Of a stretch of 64,000 bases of DNA, positions 1 to 33,022 are shown one piece after another. The position numbers and the translations under genes are program-made. Position 1 is the stretch's first letter, and each line of letters begins with the position of its first letter. The stretch comes from Pteria penguin (Eukaryota; Mollusca; Bivalvia; Pterioida; Pteriidae). The stretch is from contig CM068582.1 of NCBI GenBank assembly GCA_035048485.1, forward strand, positions 34,861,596 through 34,925,595. Reading direction: 5' to 3'. The notes beneath the pieces are model-generated. The model saw only the letters and a program-made list of their open reading frames with translations. It made no database searches and was not told the DNA's origin.

Positions 1-643
1 ATATATATATATATATATGCACACACATATACATTTGATAGTATTTTAATAGCGGAATTTAAATTTTGATTATTCTAAACATTTCTGCATTTCTTGGACT
101 TAATGTTGGTAAACGATAATTTTACCTTTTTCCTATTATCAAAAATCAAAAATTTTGTGTATGATATCTCCTCCCTTTCTTTATAAATGTACAATTATCT
201 AAATAAAGCTTCTAGGAATTGAAAAATAAGTTTTTGAAACACTTTTTTCATATTATTCTGTTGGGTAAAGCATAGTTTGTTTTTGAGATATCCTACAATG
301 AGTATTGGCAAAGGTTGGAACAACTATAGTACGTATCACTGTACCGAGTCTCTGTTTATAAATATTCCTGATAAAATGCATATCAATACTTTTCCATAAA
401 AACTGTAGACAGTAAATTTTTTCATACAAAATACTTTGAAAACTTCATGAAGATATGACACTAAGTGGCTATTCTGGAAGGAGATTTAATTCTGACATAA
501 ATAGAAAATATGACTCAGACTTATTCATAACCTACCGCAACACATACCAACCTTGAATTTAATATTCAAATATATCACAAGAAAGAGTCAAATATTCCTT
601 ATAATGCAAAAAAGGATAGTAAAATGTCAATTTTCGAACTTAC

Positions 644-23150
<22,507 letters not shown>

Positions 23151-23204
23151 TAATATTATTAATACGAACTCGTTTTACACTACGACTCTTGTTCTTTTTG
23201 AATA

Positions 23205-23212
23205 TGACGTCA
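23205..23212. promoter_or_regulatory. Palindromic CRE-like site upstream of DHX35
   Basis: A perfect TGACGTCA lies 55 bp upstream of the DHX35 ATG, next to a short CG-rich stretch (ATCGCGGG). This is the usual place for ATF/CREB-type sites in housekeeping promoters. The function is inferred from motif and position. Confidence 0.5.
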
Positions 23213-23773
23213 TATCGCGGGAGAAATATGTAAGATCTCAATGTCGATCTCGAGATTTTTTCCTTGAAAATTTATTTTTCAATATATATTGTCATGTCAT
23301 AAATTTTATATTTTATTTTGGCATCATTTCATATATAAATGATTGTGTTAATTAGATTTAAGTGACCTATTTTCGTTTTTTAATCTTAAAACTTTTAAAC
23401 ACACACACACACAATAAACCAGTCCGTTGTTGGTTTTAGAAATTATATTTATTTACTAAGCATCGTGTAACTGAGGACACTCGCGATATTAAGTTGTTTT
23501 CGTGTTTTAGCAATGATCAAGGCTTTAAAAGCAGTCGAATGTTCTTTTTTAAAAGGTTTGTTTATGTCATTCATGTACTACGATAAAGATAAAATATGAT
23601 GAAAACGACTGTAATCGTATGAAAGATATAACGGGTTTAAGGTAAAAAAAAAAAAAGGGAGGGTGGTTTAAGGGTTCCGTCAGGGCACCCAGGGTCGTTG
23701 TACATTGTCACTTGATGGTTGTCAATGATTGCGTACAATGTGGTACCTTCCTTTGGATTTACTGGGAAGATTA

Positions 23774-23892
23774 CACTTTAGCGGCGCAACGGCTGACTCG
23801 CTGCGCCCGCTAAAGTGCAGTTGTCCCGATTTACTGCTTCTTAACACCGTAGACCGGTAATGCCTGTCTAGATCTTAAAATATCTAGACAGG
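23774..23892. promoter_or_regulatory. Two adjacent hairpins in the DHX35-MRPL52 divergent spacer
   Basis: Hairpin 1 has arms CACTTTAGCGG (23774-23784) and CCGCTAAAGTG (23807-23817), extended by GCA/TGC with a one-base bulge. Hairpin 2 has perfect arms CCTGTCTAGAT (23863-23873) and ATCTAGACAGG (23882-23892). They may be parts of a small inverted-repeat transposon or promoter structures; I cannot tell which. Confidence 0.55.
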
Positions 23893-24123
23893 TGACCACT
23901 AATTCATAACGAGGCTGACCTAGGTTCAAGTGACGCGTCATCGGTTATTTTTCTCTCTCTGAATCTCGTTTTGTTTCATTCATTTAATCTTGTATCAACA
24001 ATTATTTACAGAATTAATTAAATCCTTGAGGTTACACATCTCGCACCTCTCATAAATTACATCAGATACAGTATACTTATGCTGCGTATGCTACTGTAGG
24101 CGAATTATATCCACACACAGTGT

Positions 24124-24257
24124 TGCGGCGCCGACGATCTGGGTTGGATTCCCGGGTTGCGCCACTATGTTTAAGAGGTTGGTTACCTCCTGGTTCCATG
24201 TCGCGATATAACTGAAAAATTGTTGAAAGCGACATAAAACAGCAATCAACCAACCAA
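24124..24257 (+). mobile_element. SINE family B copy, 5' truncated
   Basis: It starts at 'tgcggcgccgacgatctggg' and ends in CAAC-type tail repeats. Target-site duplication 'ccacacacagtgt' lies at 24111-24123 and 24258-24270. It is located just upstream of MRPL52 exon 1, in the divergent promoter spacer. Confidence 0.9.
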
Positions 24258-24301
24258 CCACACACAGTGTACTGCTTGTTATCTGCCCTTACCGCCTGTG
24301 C

Positions 24302-24309
24302 TATAAATA
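24302..24309 (+). promoter_or_regulatory. TATA-like box upstream of MRPL52
   Basis: TATAAATA lies 34 bp before the MRPL52 ATG. If used, it would give a very short 5' UTR; it may instead lie inside the UTR. Confidence 0.35.
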
Positions 24310-24342
24310 ACACTAGCCTGGAGTGAATCCAGCTTCTCCATA

Positions 24343-24391
24343 ATGGCAGTGGTCACCTGTCTCTTTGTGCAGCAAAAGCAAGCAAGAGCAG
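24343..24391 (+). CDS. MRPL52: MRPL52 exon 1
   Basis: The ATG at 24343 opens MAVVTCLFVQQKQARA, and the donor is GCAG|GTAAAT. The frame joins exon 2 through a split Gly codon. A TATAAATA lies 34 bp upstream. The sequence is too variable for family proof, so this rests on phase, position and signal-peptide-like composition. Confidence 0.75.
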
Positions 24392-26940
24392 GTAAATCCA
24401 GTCTACTTAACACTGTTACATATAATATACAGCTGTGTCAGCCTAGTTATTCTGCTTATTTGTTAATTCTGTGCTGGGCATATTTTGTGTCATTGCGATC
24501 ACTTCCATGTACAATGTAAACACTGGTACACATTTTTGAGGCCAGTTATGTTTTATCTCTAAGTTTGTACATTTAAAGAAAATAGGCTCAAATAAGTAGG
24601 CCTAATGAAGAAGAAAAACAGTAGATCAAGCTAGATCATTTAGTTTACAATACATGTCAGATACAGTATTATCAGTTCAATAGATTTGGTTGGTTGGTTG
24701 ATTGGTGTTTTACGTCGCTTTCAACAATATTTCAGTTATATCGCGACATGGAAGCAGGAGGTTACCAACCTCTTAAACATAGTGGCGCAACCCGGGAATC
24801 GAACCCGGATCGTCTTATTCATACAACTGGATAACAAATAAAAATTATATCACCTAAAGAGTAAAGGTCAGTCTAAAAGCGTTGAATGTTATTTTACTGG
24901 TTCTATATTTTTTTTAAACTAAGTTAACATCTAGGCAAGTGTACTTAAGTGTGCAGAATAGGCTGACAGCATTGTATCAGGATAACAAAGCCTTATCCAA
25001 CCCATAACTTGCAAAAGGTTGAGGAATTATCAGGGATTTTTTATCTAAATATCAAAGAAATTGTCTCAACGTTTAATAGGATACCAAAGTGCAGCTTTAG
25101 TTCAGCAGAGAAATTGTTCGCCTGTATTAAGAGATTAATTCAGAATGTTGTTGTCCTTACCAGGTACTGAAGTGAAATAAAATGCTTAAGAATCAAGAAA
25201 ATGCATAATTCATGTATATGTTATAAGCATTCAAAAATATTGTTGCTTGATGAATAAATAGTGTCCCTTTTAATGTCCCTCTTTGACATCATAGTTGACC
25301 CCTTTGGAGAGATGTGTCCCTCTTCTTGTCCCTTAGCAAAGAAAAATCATCCAAAACCATGTCAAGTTTTATATTACTTGTAGTGCAATGTAAATTTGTT
25401 AAGTGTACAAAGCTAATGGATCTTATATTTTCAGGTTCCATTCCATACTTTGCTACTTCAAGATGGTTAAGCCTATCATGTAACCTTTTAAAGTTTGGGA
25501 GTGAATGGAGATATAGGTAAGACAATTTGTATACCGTATATATAATAAATTTATTTATTCCTCATTTTTATAAGGACATATAAAAAAGTATATATCTCTC
25601 TCTCAAAAAAAAAAAGATGGAGTAGGAGGAGGCAATAAAATTGATATTTCAAAAGAGTAGCTAAACAACACCTACTGTCAAATAAGTACTGTTTTGATCA
25701 TTTGGTCTTGTGTGTTGTGAGTCTTGTATGTTTTCCCATGAAAGCATTAGCTGAGTATCTTCCTCAGGACCATTACAGCCATTAAGTGATCATATCCTAT
25801 GCTTCTTTTCTACAGCCTTACTTTGTAGTATGTAAATATAGATAGAAAATCTTCTTCCCTACAGCCATACATTGTAGTATGTATATGTATAAAGAAAATC
25901 TTCTTCCCTACAGCCATACATTGTAGAATGTACAAGTAAAAAGAAAATCTTCTTTCCTACAGCCATACATTTTACTGTACATATAAATAAAAAATCTTCT
26001 TCCCTACAGCCTCACATTGTAGTATGTACAGTAAATAGAAAATCTACTTCCCAAAATCCATACATTACAGAATGTACATGTGAATAGAAAATCTTTCCTA
26101 CAACCATACATTGTAGTATGTACATGTAAATAAAAAATCTTCTATCCTACAGACATACATTGTACTATGTACATGTAAGTAGAAATTGTATAGATAGTTA
26201 GAAAAAGCCTGAAGCACTCTACCACATAATTGTAAAGCTTATGATCCCCAGGACAGTGATTTAGCATGTAGGATAAAGTCAAAATACAGTGATGTTTTTT
26301 ATCTTTAAAATGTGGAAAAAAATTATGGTTTAAATTTGTAAAAGGCACATAAGTCCCTTAAACAATATTGTGAGATACATGACCTATAGTGGGATATAGT
26401 GATAATGTATTGAGTCTTTTCCTACATGTATGCCAAGTAAAGAAAAATTAGATGCACTCAAGGTTAGATTGAGGGCAAAGCCTTCTGCGAAAGTTGTGGA
26501 ATCCCTAGAACACAGTCAGAAAAACTTTATAGTGAATATGTACTTAGTCTATGAAAATGTTCTTTTCTACGTCTATGCAATTGAAATTGCAAAAATCAAT
26601 ATATGCTTAGAAAGCTTGAGGCCCTCTGTCAAAAACTGTGAAATTCATGACCCCCAGGGTAGGAATTAGCCCCCAAACCAGGATTAAAATTGGCATATAG
26701 TGATAATATGGTTAGACTTTTGATTCTTTTGTACAACACTTCTGTATGCATATGGTAGCAGTACTAATGTGGGTCCGTAAACCAATTAACAGTGCCAAGT
26801 GACAATTATTATTTCCATTGACCTTCTAAAGTCAATACCACAACTACATTAAAAATCCAATATTTTTGTTACGGGGTTTTTTTTTTTTTTTGCATATTCT
26901 TATATTCTCTGCATGTCGGTTGATTAATTTCAATTCCTTT

Positions 26941-26975
<35 letters not shown>

Positions 26976-29900
26976 TTTGGATTTGATTTCACTATTTCGA
27001 ACTCGGAAGACAAAAATAAGAGTCTAGATTTATTCAATAAAACATTTTGTCAAATTTACCTGTTTTCACCATTCTTCTATTATGCTTTGTATATAGTTTT
27101 GCTGCTGTCTGTCGGTAGGTAGGTTAGTCAGTAGGTCTGTATGTCCTTAATCTGAAAAGTCGCCATTCATTATCTCTGCAACAGTTGCAGATATTGAAAT
27201 GAAATTTGGCATACAGATACATCACAAGAATAACTAGTTTAGGTTCTGATTTGTTTACCATCGAACAGATTTTGAGAAAGTTATACCCCTTGAACTTAGA
27301 AAATTTCCAATTATTCACAGTTTCTGTTAATTATCTCTGCAATGGATACATACATTGACATGTACATGTATGATTGATTGATTGATTATTGCTTTACGTC
27401 AGACTTACTCCACGATTATTTCACGTATATGGTGACAGCATCTGCCTGATGCATTGCACACAAATTTAGACCTTTGCAACGCACCCACCCGAAGCAGTGA
27501 GGGATCTTTTATGTGCCACGCCTACTGTGACACAGGACCTCGGCAGGAGTCCAACCCAGGACCTCTCGATTACGAGCCGAGCACCTTATCCACTAGGCCA
27601 CTCCGGCTTCATATACATGCATGAGAATATCTAGGTCATGTTTTGATTTGGTTACCATTGAACAATTTTTGACAGAGTTACACCTCTTGAACATAGAAAA
27701 TATCCAATTGTTTAATGTTTGGAAACATCTCTGTGATGAGTGCATCAATTGAAATGAAATTTTTCATATGTAGGTTGGTTATGAGTAGTACATGACCCCT
27801 GTTAATTTTTCAGGTCAAAAGTTCAAAGGTCACTGAGTGCAATGCAATACTGTGTACAATCAGTGTCTGCCCAATATCTTGAGAATCCTTTGTTTGGTAG
27901 TGATGATATTTCACATGTGGGTTGATTATGAGTAATAGATGACATCTACTGGTATTGATTTTCAGGTCAAAAGGTCAAAGGTCATCAAGTGCAATGCAGT
28001 ATTTAGACAAGTGAAGTCCACCTAATATGTTGAAAACCCTTTGCTTAATAGTGATGATATTTCATTGGTGCTTTGGCTATGATTAGTAGATAACCCCTAT
28101 TGATTCTCGGGTCAAATTCTGAAATCTTTAGATCTGCCCTTGATAATTTAATCTGCAATGATCATGACTTGAGAAGTTATGACAAATTAAATTCATGCTT
28201 GACTGGCTTAGATATAACAAACTTGGTTGAAATATTTATCATCACACGATAGCTTCAGTTTTGACTTACAATTTAGAAACACACAAGCCCTGGAGTAGAC
28301 TCTCTCAAGTCCCTCTATTTTATTTCTAATTTTTCAGTATAAAATAGAGAGGGTTTATATTTAATGGGCAAGAGGAATACAGCTCTATTCCTCGTGCTCT
28401 CTAGTGATACTTTTCTATTGATTCAAATAAAACATTGATAAAATAATAATGATAGAGGGGCTTGTGCAAGTCTATCCATGGAGGAAAGATGAACATTTGG
28501 AAAGCATCTATGACCAATAAAAACAATATTCATGCATGGAAATAAAGGTACCACTGGTTCATCATTATAGGTATGGGTAAAAATCAATGCCTTCATTGCC
28601 GAAATTTATTCAAGTATTCTACATTGATTGTTTGTTGTTTTACATAATATCTGTATTATTTCCATGACAAAGTATTGACTCGTCACAATCACTATACTCC
28701 CTAAATCAACACACATCTATATAGACTGAATAATAAAAGTATTTATTTATGGTAATATTATTATTGATATTAAAGATACTTAAAACAATGTAAGATGCCT
28801 TCCTAACAAGTGTGGTAACCTGTATTACAGTCAAGGCAAAGCCAGTGACAAACTTAAGTATGGAAAAATCACTGATGGACCAGACTTTACCTATCTTGGT
28901 ATGTATGTACATCATAGATATTAGATATATATAAGTTTACAGTTTAGAATGGTTATGCTTCCTGGTCTTTCATCTTATTTCCAGAGATCCATAAGCGTCG
29001 ACTATGCTACATTGTAACATGTATTTTTGTGGGTTGTACAGTACCTTTTTCTTCGAATATGTAGCTACTTCTTTGTTTATCCTTATTACATTCTCTTTTA
29101 CCATCAGAAATTCTTATCCTAAGCATACTTGTTAAAGTTAAAAAGAAAATTGGTACACATGATGAAGATAATATGTGAAGCATAGCACTTTTCTTTTCCC
29201 AGATCAACAGACTGGGAACTGTATTATTTCAGTCTTTCTGTATGTCACTCCATCACAAACTTTATTCGAGTGTGGCTCAAACTGTTGAACTATAAATGAT
29301 AGAGACTTCATATTTGGCTTACATGTGCCACTAATGAAACTCTTTTCAAATTAAATAAGGTCAAGATTAGTAGTGTTGTGACTTAAATTTTGACCTTCAC
29401 ACCAAATTCTTCACAAACACACCTATTTTTATACGCCCGTCATTAGATGGGACATATTATTTAATGGCGCTGTCCGTCCGTGCGTCCATCCGTCCGGGGT
29501 CATTTTTTCGGACTTTTTTTTGCCGTCTTTCAAGATATTGAGTTGAAATTTGGTATATAACTTTATTTCAAGTGGCGTCAGTACCAGTTCGAGTTTTGTA
29601 ACAATTGACATACTTTTGACGGATTTATGGCCCTTGGACTTATAAATTACAAAAAATTTTCAGAAATTCATTAAAAACCTATTATTTTTCAAAACATTAT
29701 GAAATTTACCATGAAACAAGTAAAATGTACCAACTATCACATATATTACGGGTTTTAATATCTTTTTCTTCATTTTTTAGAAATTTATAATTTTAGGGGG
29801 GTGGGGGGGTGTTACCATATGTCCTAGGTCATGTTTTCCGGACTTTTTTTTGCCATCTTTCAAGATATTGAGTTGAAATTTTGTATATAGCTTTATTTCA

Positions 29901-32445
29901 AAGGCGTCAGTACCAGTTCGAGTTTTCTTACGATTGACCTACTTTTGATTGATTTATGGCCCTTGGAGTTAAAAATTTCAAGATTTTTTCAGAAATTCAT
30001 TAAAAATCTATCTTTTGTCAAAACATTATGAAATTTATCTTGAAACAAGTAAAATGTACCAGCTATCACATATATTACAGGTTTTAATATCTTTTTCTTC
30101 ATTTTTGAGAAATTTATAATTTTAGGAGGGAGGGGGGTGTTGGGGGGGGGGGCACTTGTACTAAAAAATTGCAAGTTTTTTTTTTTGCAGGTCAAGTTCC
30201 AAGATAGGTTGGATAGGACCATTTCTGCAGGAGTTATTGCCCTTGGACTTATTCTCATGATAAAATGCTATGAAATGCAATTAACTTTAGTAAACGTCAG
30301 ATGTTTTTCATGAAAATCATGCCAAATGCAAATTGATCCCGTCCGAATTAAGTGATGGGCATATTATGCCACGCTAGGCGTTGCTCTTGTTATATTAGTT
30401 ATTTGATTGTTGTTTCACATCACTTCCTGATTATTTCAAGCGTATGGTGATGGCATCTGCCTGATGCATTCCATAGAAATTTATACCTTTGCAACAGACC
30501 CACCCAAAACAGTAAGAGATCTATGCCAGCTGTGACAAGGGACCTCGATTATTACATTTTGTATTTGTTGACAGACATGAGACCCACACCTCTGGTTTAT
30601 ATTACAACTGTAATGACTACAAGAAACAATAATGTTGATGATTACATTTTGTATTTGTTGTCAGATGGGAGACCTACATCTCTAGTTTATATTACAGCTG
30701 TAATGACTGCAAGAAACAATAGTAGTTATGATTATACTTTGTATTTGTTGTCAGATGGGAGACCTACACCTTTGAGTAAAGGACAGGTTAGGAGACGAGA
30801 GGAGAGAATACAAACTACTGTAAGTGCACAGTCATTTTTAAAGCCTAACACAGAAACACTTTGTTCTAAAAAGATTTTTCAATTAGAGGGTGTCCAAAAA
30901 GAAAGGTAACACTTGAATACCCTCATAACTTTCTTTGTAGTACATGTATGATGAGAGAGAGGTGTGGAAATAATAAAAGAAAGTTTAAAGTAAGTTATGA
31001 TGTGTTGTCACTGAAAGAAAGACCTATTAGATAAGGGGCAGGCGTGGTGTAGTGGTTAAGCGCTTGGCTTGCGGCGCCGACGACCCAGGTTCGATTCCCG
31101 GGTTGCGCCACTATGTTTAAGAGGTTGGTAACCTCCTGCTTCCATGTCGCGATATAACTGAAATATTGTTGAAAGCGACGTAAAACACCAATCAACCAAC
31201 CAACCTATTAGATCACTGACTATATTGCATACTTTTCTTGAAGTATTTAGAACCTAGTGCAGATTTATGCTTCTCAACAACTTTGTTAAACAGGACTTGA
31301 CACCGAAATGATTGTATTGCATACACATAATACACGTCTTGTCCATAACATTCGGAATTTTCACCAGTATTACCATTACAAAATTAAACTAGAACTGTCT
31401 GTGAGGCAAGATTACTATTGTTAAATATTTTATCTTCATGGATTCCAATTTTTGTGGTTTTACAGCATTATGGGTTGGAATTTTCATGTATAGCCCCTTA
31501 GATGGTTAAAATCTATCAAACTTTAAGGTACATATTTATATACTTGTGCCTTAATGGAAGTTGATATTAAATTTTCTATGAAGGATTAAAAGAGGAGCAA
31601 TGCTCTATAACAGTACTCTGAACAAGTTATTAATTGTTGAATTGTCCAATACAGAGATTTCATATTTTACATGATGTAAGGGGCCAGATGCATGACATAC
31701 ATACTTTTGACCAGAATTTTCATTGTATGGATTGTTACATCACAACAGAACTTTGAGTAGCAAAACATCATATGTAGATTGATTGAGAGCTGAAATTAAT
31801 ATGAAAAATACTTTTTAAATTTGGTCAAACAAATACATGTGTAATATTAACCATTACCTTTGTTTGAGAAAGTGTTCAGTAAACATTTGATTGTACTGAA
31901 TATTCCCAATCTGATTAAAACTGAATCTTTTTATTCTGCTTATCTGTTTGTCCCATTGAGGATAAAGATCTGGCGAAACCCTGTAAGAGGGCGTGTTCTG
32001 AACTCTGATTTTTAGCCAATTAGTGGATCAACTAAAAATTCTTAGGAATAGAATTAACATCCCCAGTGTTCATATTTTTCTCTTCAGTGTAAGCGTGATC
32101 TAGAAGGTAGTTTTTGAACAGTGTTTATTATATATTGTAAATTATAGTAAATTCAACATGTCTTTGCAACTTCTCCTTAACTCTATATAAATGTGCATAT
32201 TGTAAGAGAAATCCTGTGCAAAAAGTTTTAGGCCCCTGCCTCTAGACTGCAACTCTTTCCAGCTGAGACATTCATGTCACACAGAAACATCTAGCTTTTT
32301 TTCTTGTTATTATTGATATTTATTTCAGAAAAAAATTATGACATTGCTGACAGAGGTAGACTTTGCCAAAGACTTACACCAAAAGAGAATGGCTGACCCA
32401 AAACCTGTAGTCGAAAGAATACAATATAAATCAAAGGGAGATTGA
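24343..32445 (+). CDS. MRPL52: MRPL52, mitochondrial large-subunit ribosomal protein mL52 (5 exons, complete)
   Basis: mL52 is a small structural protein of the mitoribosomal large subunit, made in the cytosol and imported. Exons: 24343-24391, 25435-25516, 28831-28898, 30755-30819, 32329-32445. They total 381 nt and give 126 residues plus TGA, against 123 residues for the human protein. Recognition rests on the conserved centre YGKITDGPDFTYLDGRPTPL followed by KGQVRRREER (residues 55-82), which aligns with the YGPLTELPDWSYADGRP block of MRPL52. The N-terminus is basic and Ser/Thr/Leu-rich, as expected for a mitochondrial targeting signal, and the C-terminus is charged and helical. All junctions are GT..AG in phase. 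The gene is divergent from DHX35 (ATGs 1.2 kb apart). Exon 4 is preceded by two more copies of its own acceptor and first codons, spaced 90 bp apart and in frame, so longer isoforms are possible. The exon 1 assignment is the least certain part, since N-termini of this family are poorly conserved. Confidence 0.92.
24688..24815 (-). mobile_element. SINE family B copy, tRNA head lost
   Basis: It runs 'ggttggttgattggtgtttt' to 'gaatcgaacccggatcgtc', the reverse complement of the family B body. It sits in MRPL52 intron 1. Confidence 0.85.
25435..25516 (+). CDS. MRPL52: MRPL52 exon 2
   Basis: Acceptor TATTTTCAG|GTTCC and donor TATAG|GTAAGA. It encodes SIPYFATSRWLSLS...EWRY; the final Trp-Arg precedes the QG of the next exon as in the human protein. 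Confidence 0.85.
25804..26180. repeat. Minisatellite, ~50-bp degenerate unit, ~7 copies
   Basis: Units of 'ctacagccatacattgtagt' + 'atgtacatgtaaatagaaaatcttcttc' variants lie in MRPL52 intron 2. Confidence 0.8.
26943..26976. repeat. (CT)n microsatellite
   Basis: A nearly pure CT dinucleotide run lies in MRPL52 intron 2. Confidence 0.85.
27120..28130. repeat. Dispersed non-coding repeat with ~130-190 bp internal tandems, interrupted by a SINE
   Basis: Repeated 'tatctctgcaa', 'gaaatgaaatt', 'gatgatatttca' and 'caggtcaaaaggtcaaaggtc' blocks resemble the other AGGTCA-rich families of this window. SINE A is inserted at 27371-27610. Confidence 0.6.
27371..27610 (-). mobile_element. SINE family A copy, near full length
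   Basis: On the minus strand the tRNA-like head reads GGCCTAGTGGATAAGG, with box-B-like GGTTGGACTCC; body, core and CAAT tail follow. It sits in MRPL52 intron 2. Confidence 0.88.
28831..28898 (+). CDS. MRPL52: MRPL52 exon 3
   Basis: Acceptor TGTATTACAG|TCAAGG and donor CTTG|GTATGT. It encodes QGKASDKLKYGKITDGPDFT(YL), the most conserved part of the family. Confidence 0.93.
29431..30392. mobile_element. Long non-coding element of unknown class (962 bp), ends ...CTCTTGTTA
   Basis: It starts 'atacgcccgtcattagatgg', followed by a CCGTCC-rich tract and two ~330-bp direct copies of a block with 'tttgccgtctttcaagatat'. It closes with 'gatgggcatattatgcc' and 'gctcttgtta'. 'gatggg(a)catattat' appears at both ends. 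There is no ORF. The terminal CTCTTGTTA is shared with the 33023-35284 element. It sits in MRPL52 intron 3. Confidence 0.7.
30403..30546 (-). repeat. SINE family A fragment beside MRPL52 exon 4
   Basis: It retains 'catctgcctgatgcattcca', 'cctttgcaacagacccaccc' and 'gtgacaagggacctcg'. It ends exactly where the 90-bp exon 4 duplication begins. Confidence 0.75.
30547..30770 (+). repeat. 90-bp tandem triplication spanning the MRPL52 exon 4 acceptor
   Basis: Three copies of 'tttgtatttgttg(t/a)cag' plus '(atggg/acatg)agacc(t/c)aca', with AG at 30574, 30664 and 30754, exactly 90 bp apart. The third is the acceptor of the conserved exon. The frame stays open through all copies. Confidence 0.92.
30755..30819 (+). 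CDS. MRPL52: MRPL52 exon 4
   Basis: Acceptor TTGTTGTCAG|ATGGGA and donor ACT|GTAAGT. It encodes (D)GRPTPLSKGQVRRREERIQ. Two further acceptor copies lie at AG 30573-30574 and 30663-30664, and the reading frame is open from both. Confidence 0.93.
31033..31202 (+). mobile_element. SINE family B, full-length reference copy
   Basis: Box A TGGTGTAGTGG (31045-31055), box B GGTTCGATTCC (31088-31098), body 'ccatgtcgcgatataactga', tail 'ccaatcaaccaacc'. Target-site duplication 'acctattagat' lies at 31022-31032 and 31203-31213. It sits in MRPL52 intron 4. Confidence 0.93.
32329..32445 (+). CDS. MRPL52: MRPL52 exon 5 (stop)
   Basis: Acceptor TTATTTCAG|AAAAAA. It encodes 38 charged residues starting KKIMTLLTEVDFAKDL and ends at TGA 32443-32445. 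Confidence 0.9.
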   Translation, partial: KKIMTLLTEVDFAKDLHQKRMADPKPVVERIQYKSKGD

Positions 32446-32493
32446 ATGAAACTGAATAATGGAGTATGTGTTCATTGATGCTTTTGCTAATGT

Positions 32494-32499
32494 AATAAA
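32494..32499 (+). terminator. MRPL52 polyadenylation signal (AATAAA)
   Basis: The canonical hexamer lies 49 bp after the MRPL52 stop codon, which suits a short 3' UTR. It is the first AATAAA downstream on this strand. Confidence 0.7.
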
Positions 32500-33022
32500 C
32501 ATGACCAGTATTTACCAAAGCTCTTTATCTTATTTATATTCGAAAATAACATACATTTCTCAAGGCTAAGTACAGTCTGGTGTGACTGGCATTCAACCTT
32601 GGCTCATAATTTGAAGGTGGTAGGTTAGCATCTCATTAGACTCGTTGTATCGGTATGTATACCTTCCACATCTGGTATACTGAGCCAGATTTCTTATGGG
32701 TATGCCAGACAAATTTTTTAAATCTCAATTTGAATTAGCCTTGGTGATCCAAAGCCTGTCATACATTTAAACTACAAAGATTTATTACCACATTATATGG
32801 ACAGTACTTGAAAATGGTGCAAGATAAACCAAGACACAGCTAGTATTTGTTAATCTGTAGGTTTTGGTCAATAATGCACTGAATTCAATTGAAAGTTCCC
32901 AGTCAAATCAGTAAGATTCGCAATGTTTTTTTCAGGAATTAAGAACTTGCATTCTACAAGATGCACTGAAGCATTACATTTCATGATTTCTCTCAATGAA
33001 GTTATATAGTTAATCACTTTTT

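Noticed and set aside
30523..30909. 128-codon open frame as a separate gene
   Set aside because: It is the MRPL52 exon 4 frame read back through the two duplicated acceptor copies and on into intron 4; it is not an independent gene.
31045..31098. Possible tRNA genes (A and B boxes at 31045-31098, also 22700-22750 and 22091-22039)
   Set aside because: Each belongs to a longer SINE with body, tail and target-site duplication; no complete cloverleaf with acceptor stem was seen.
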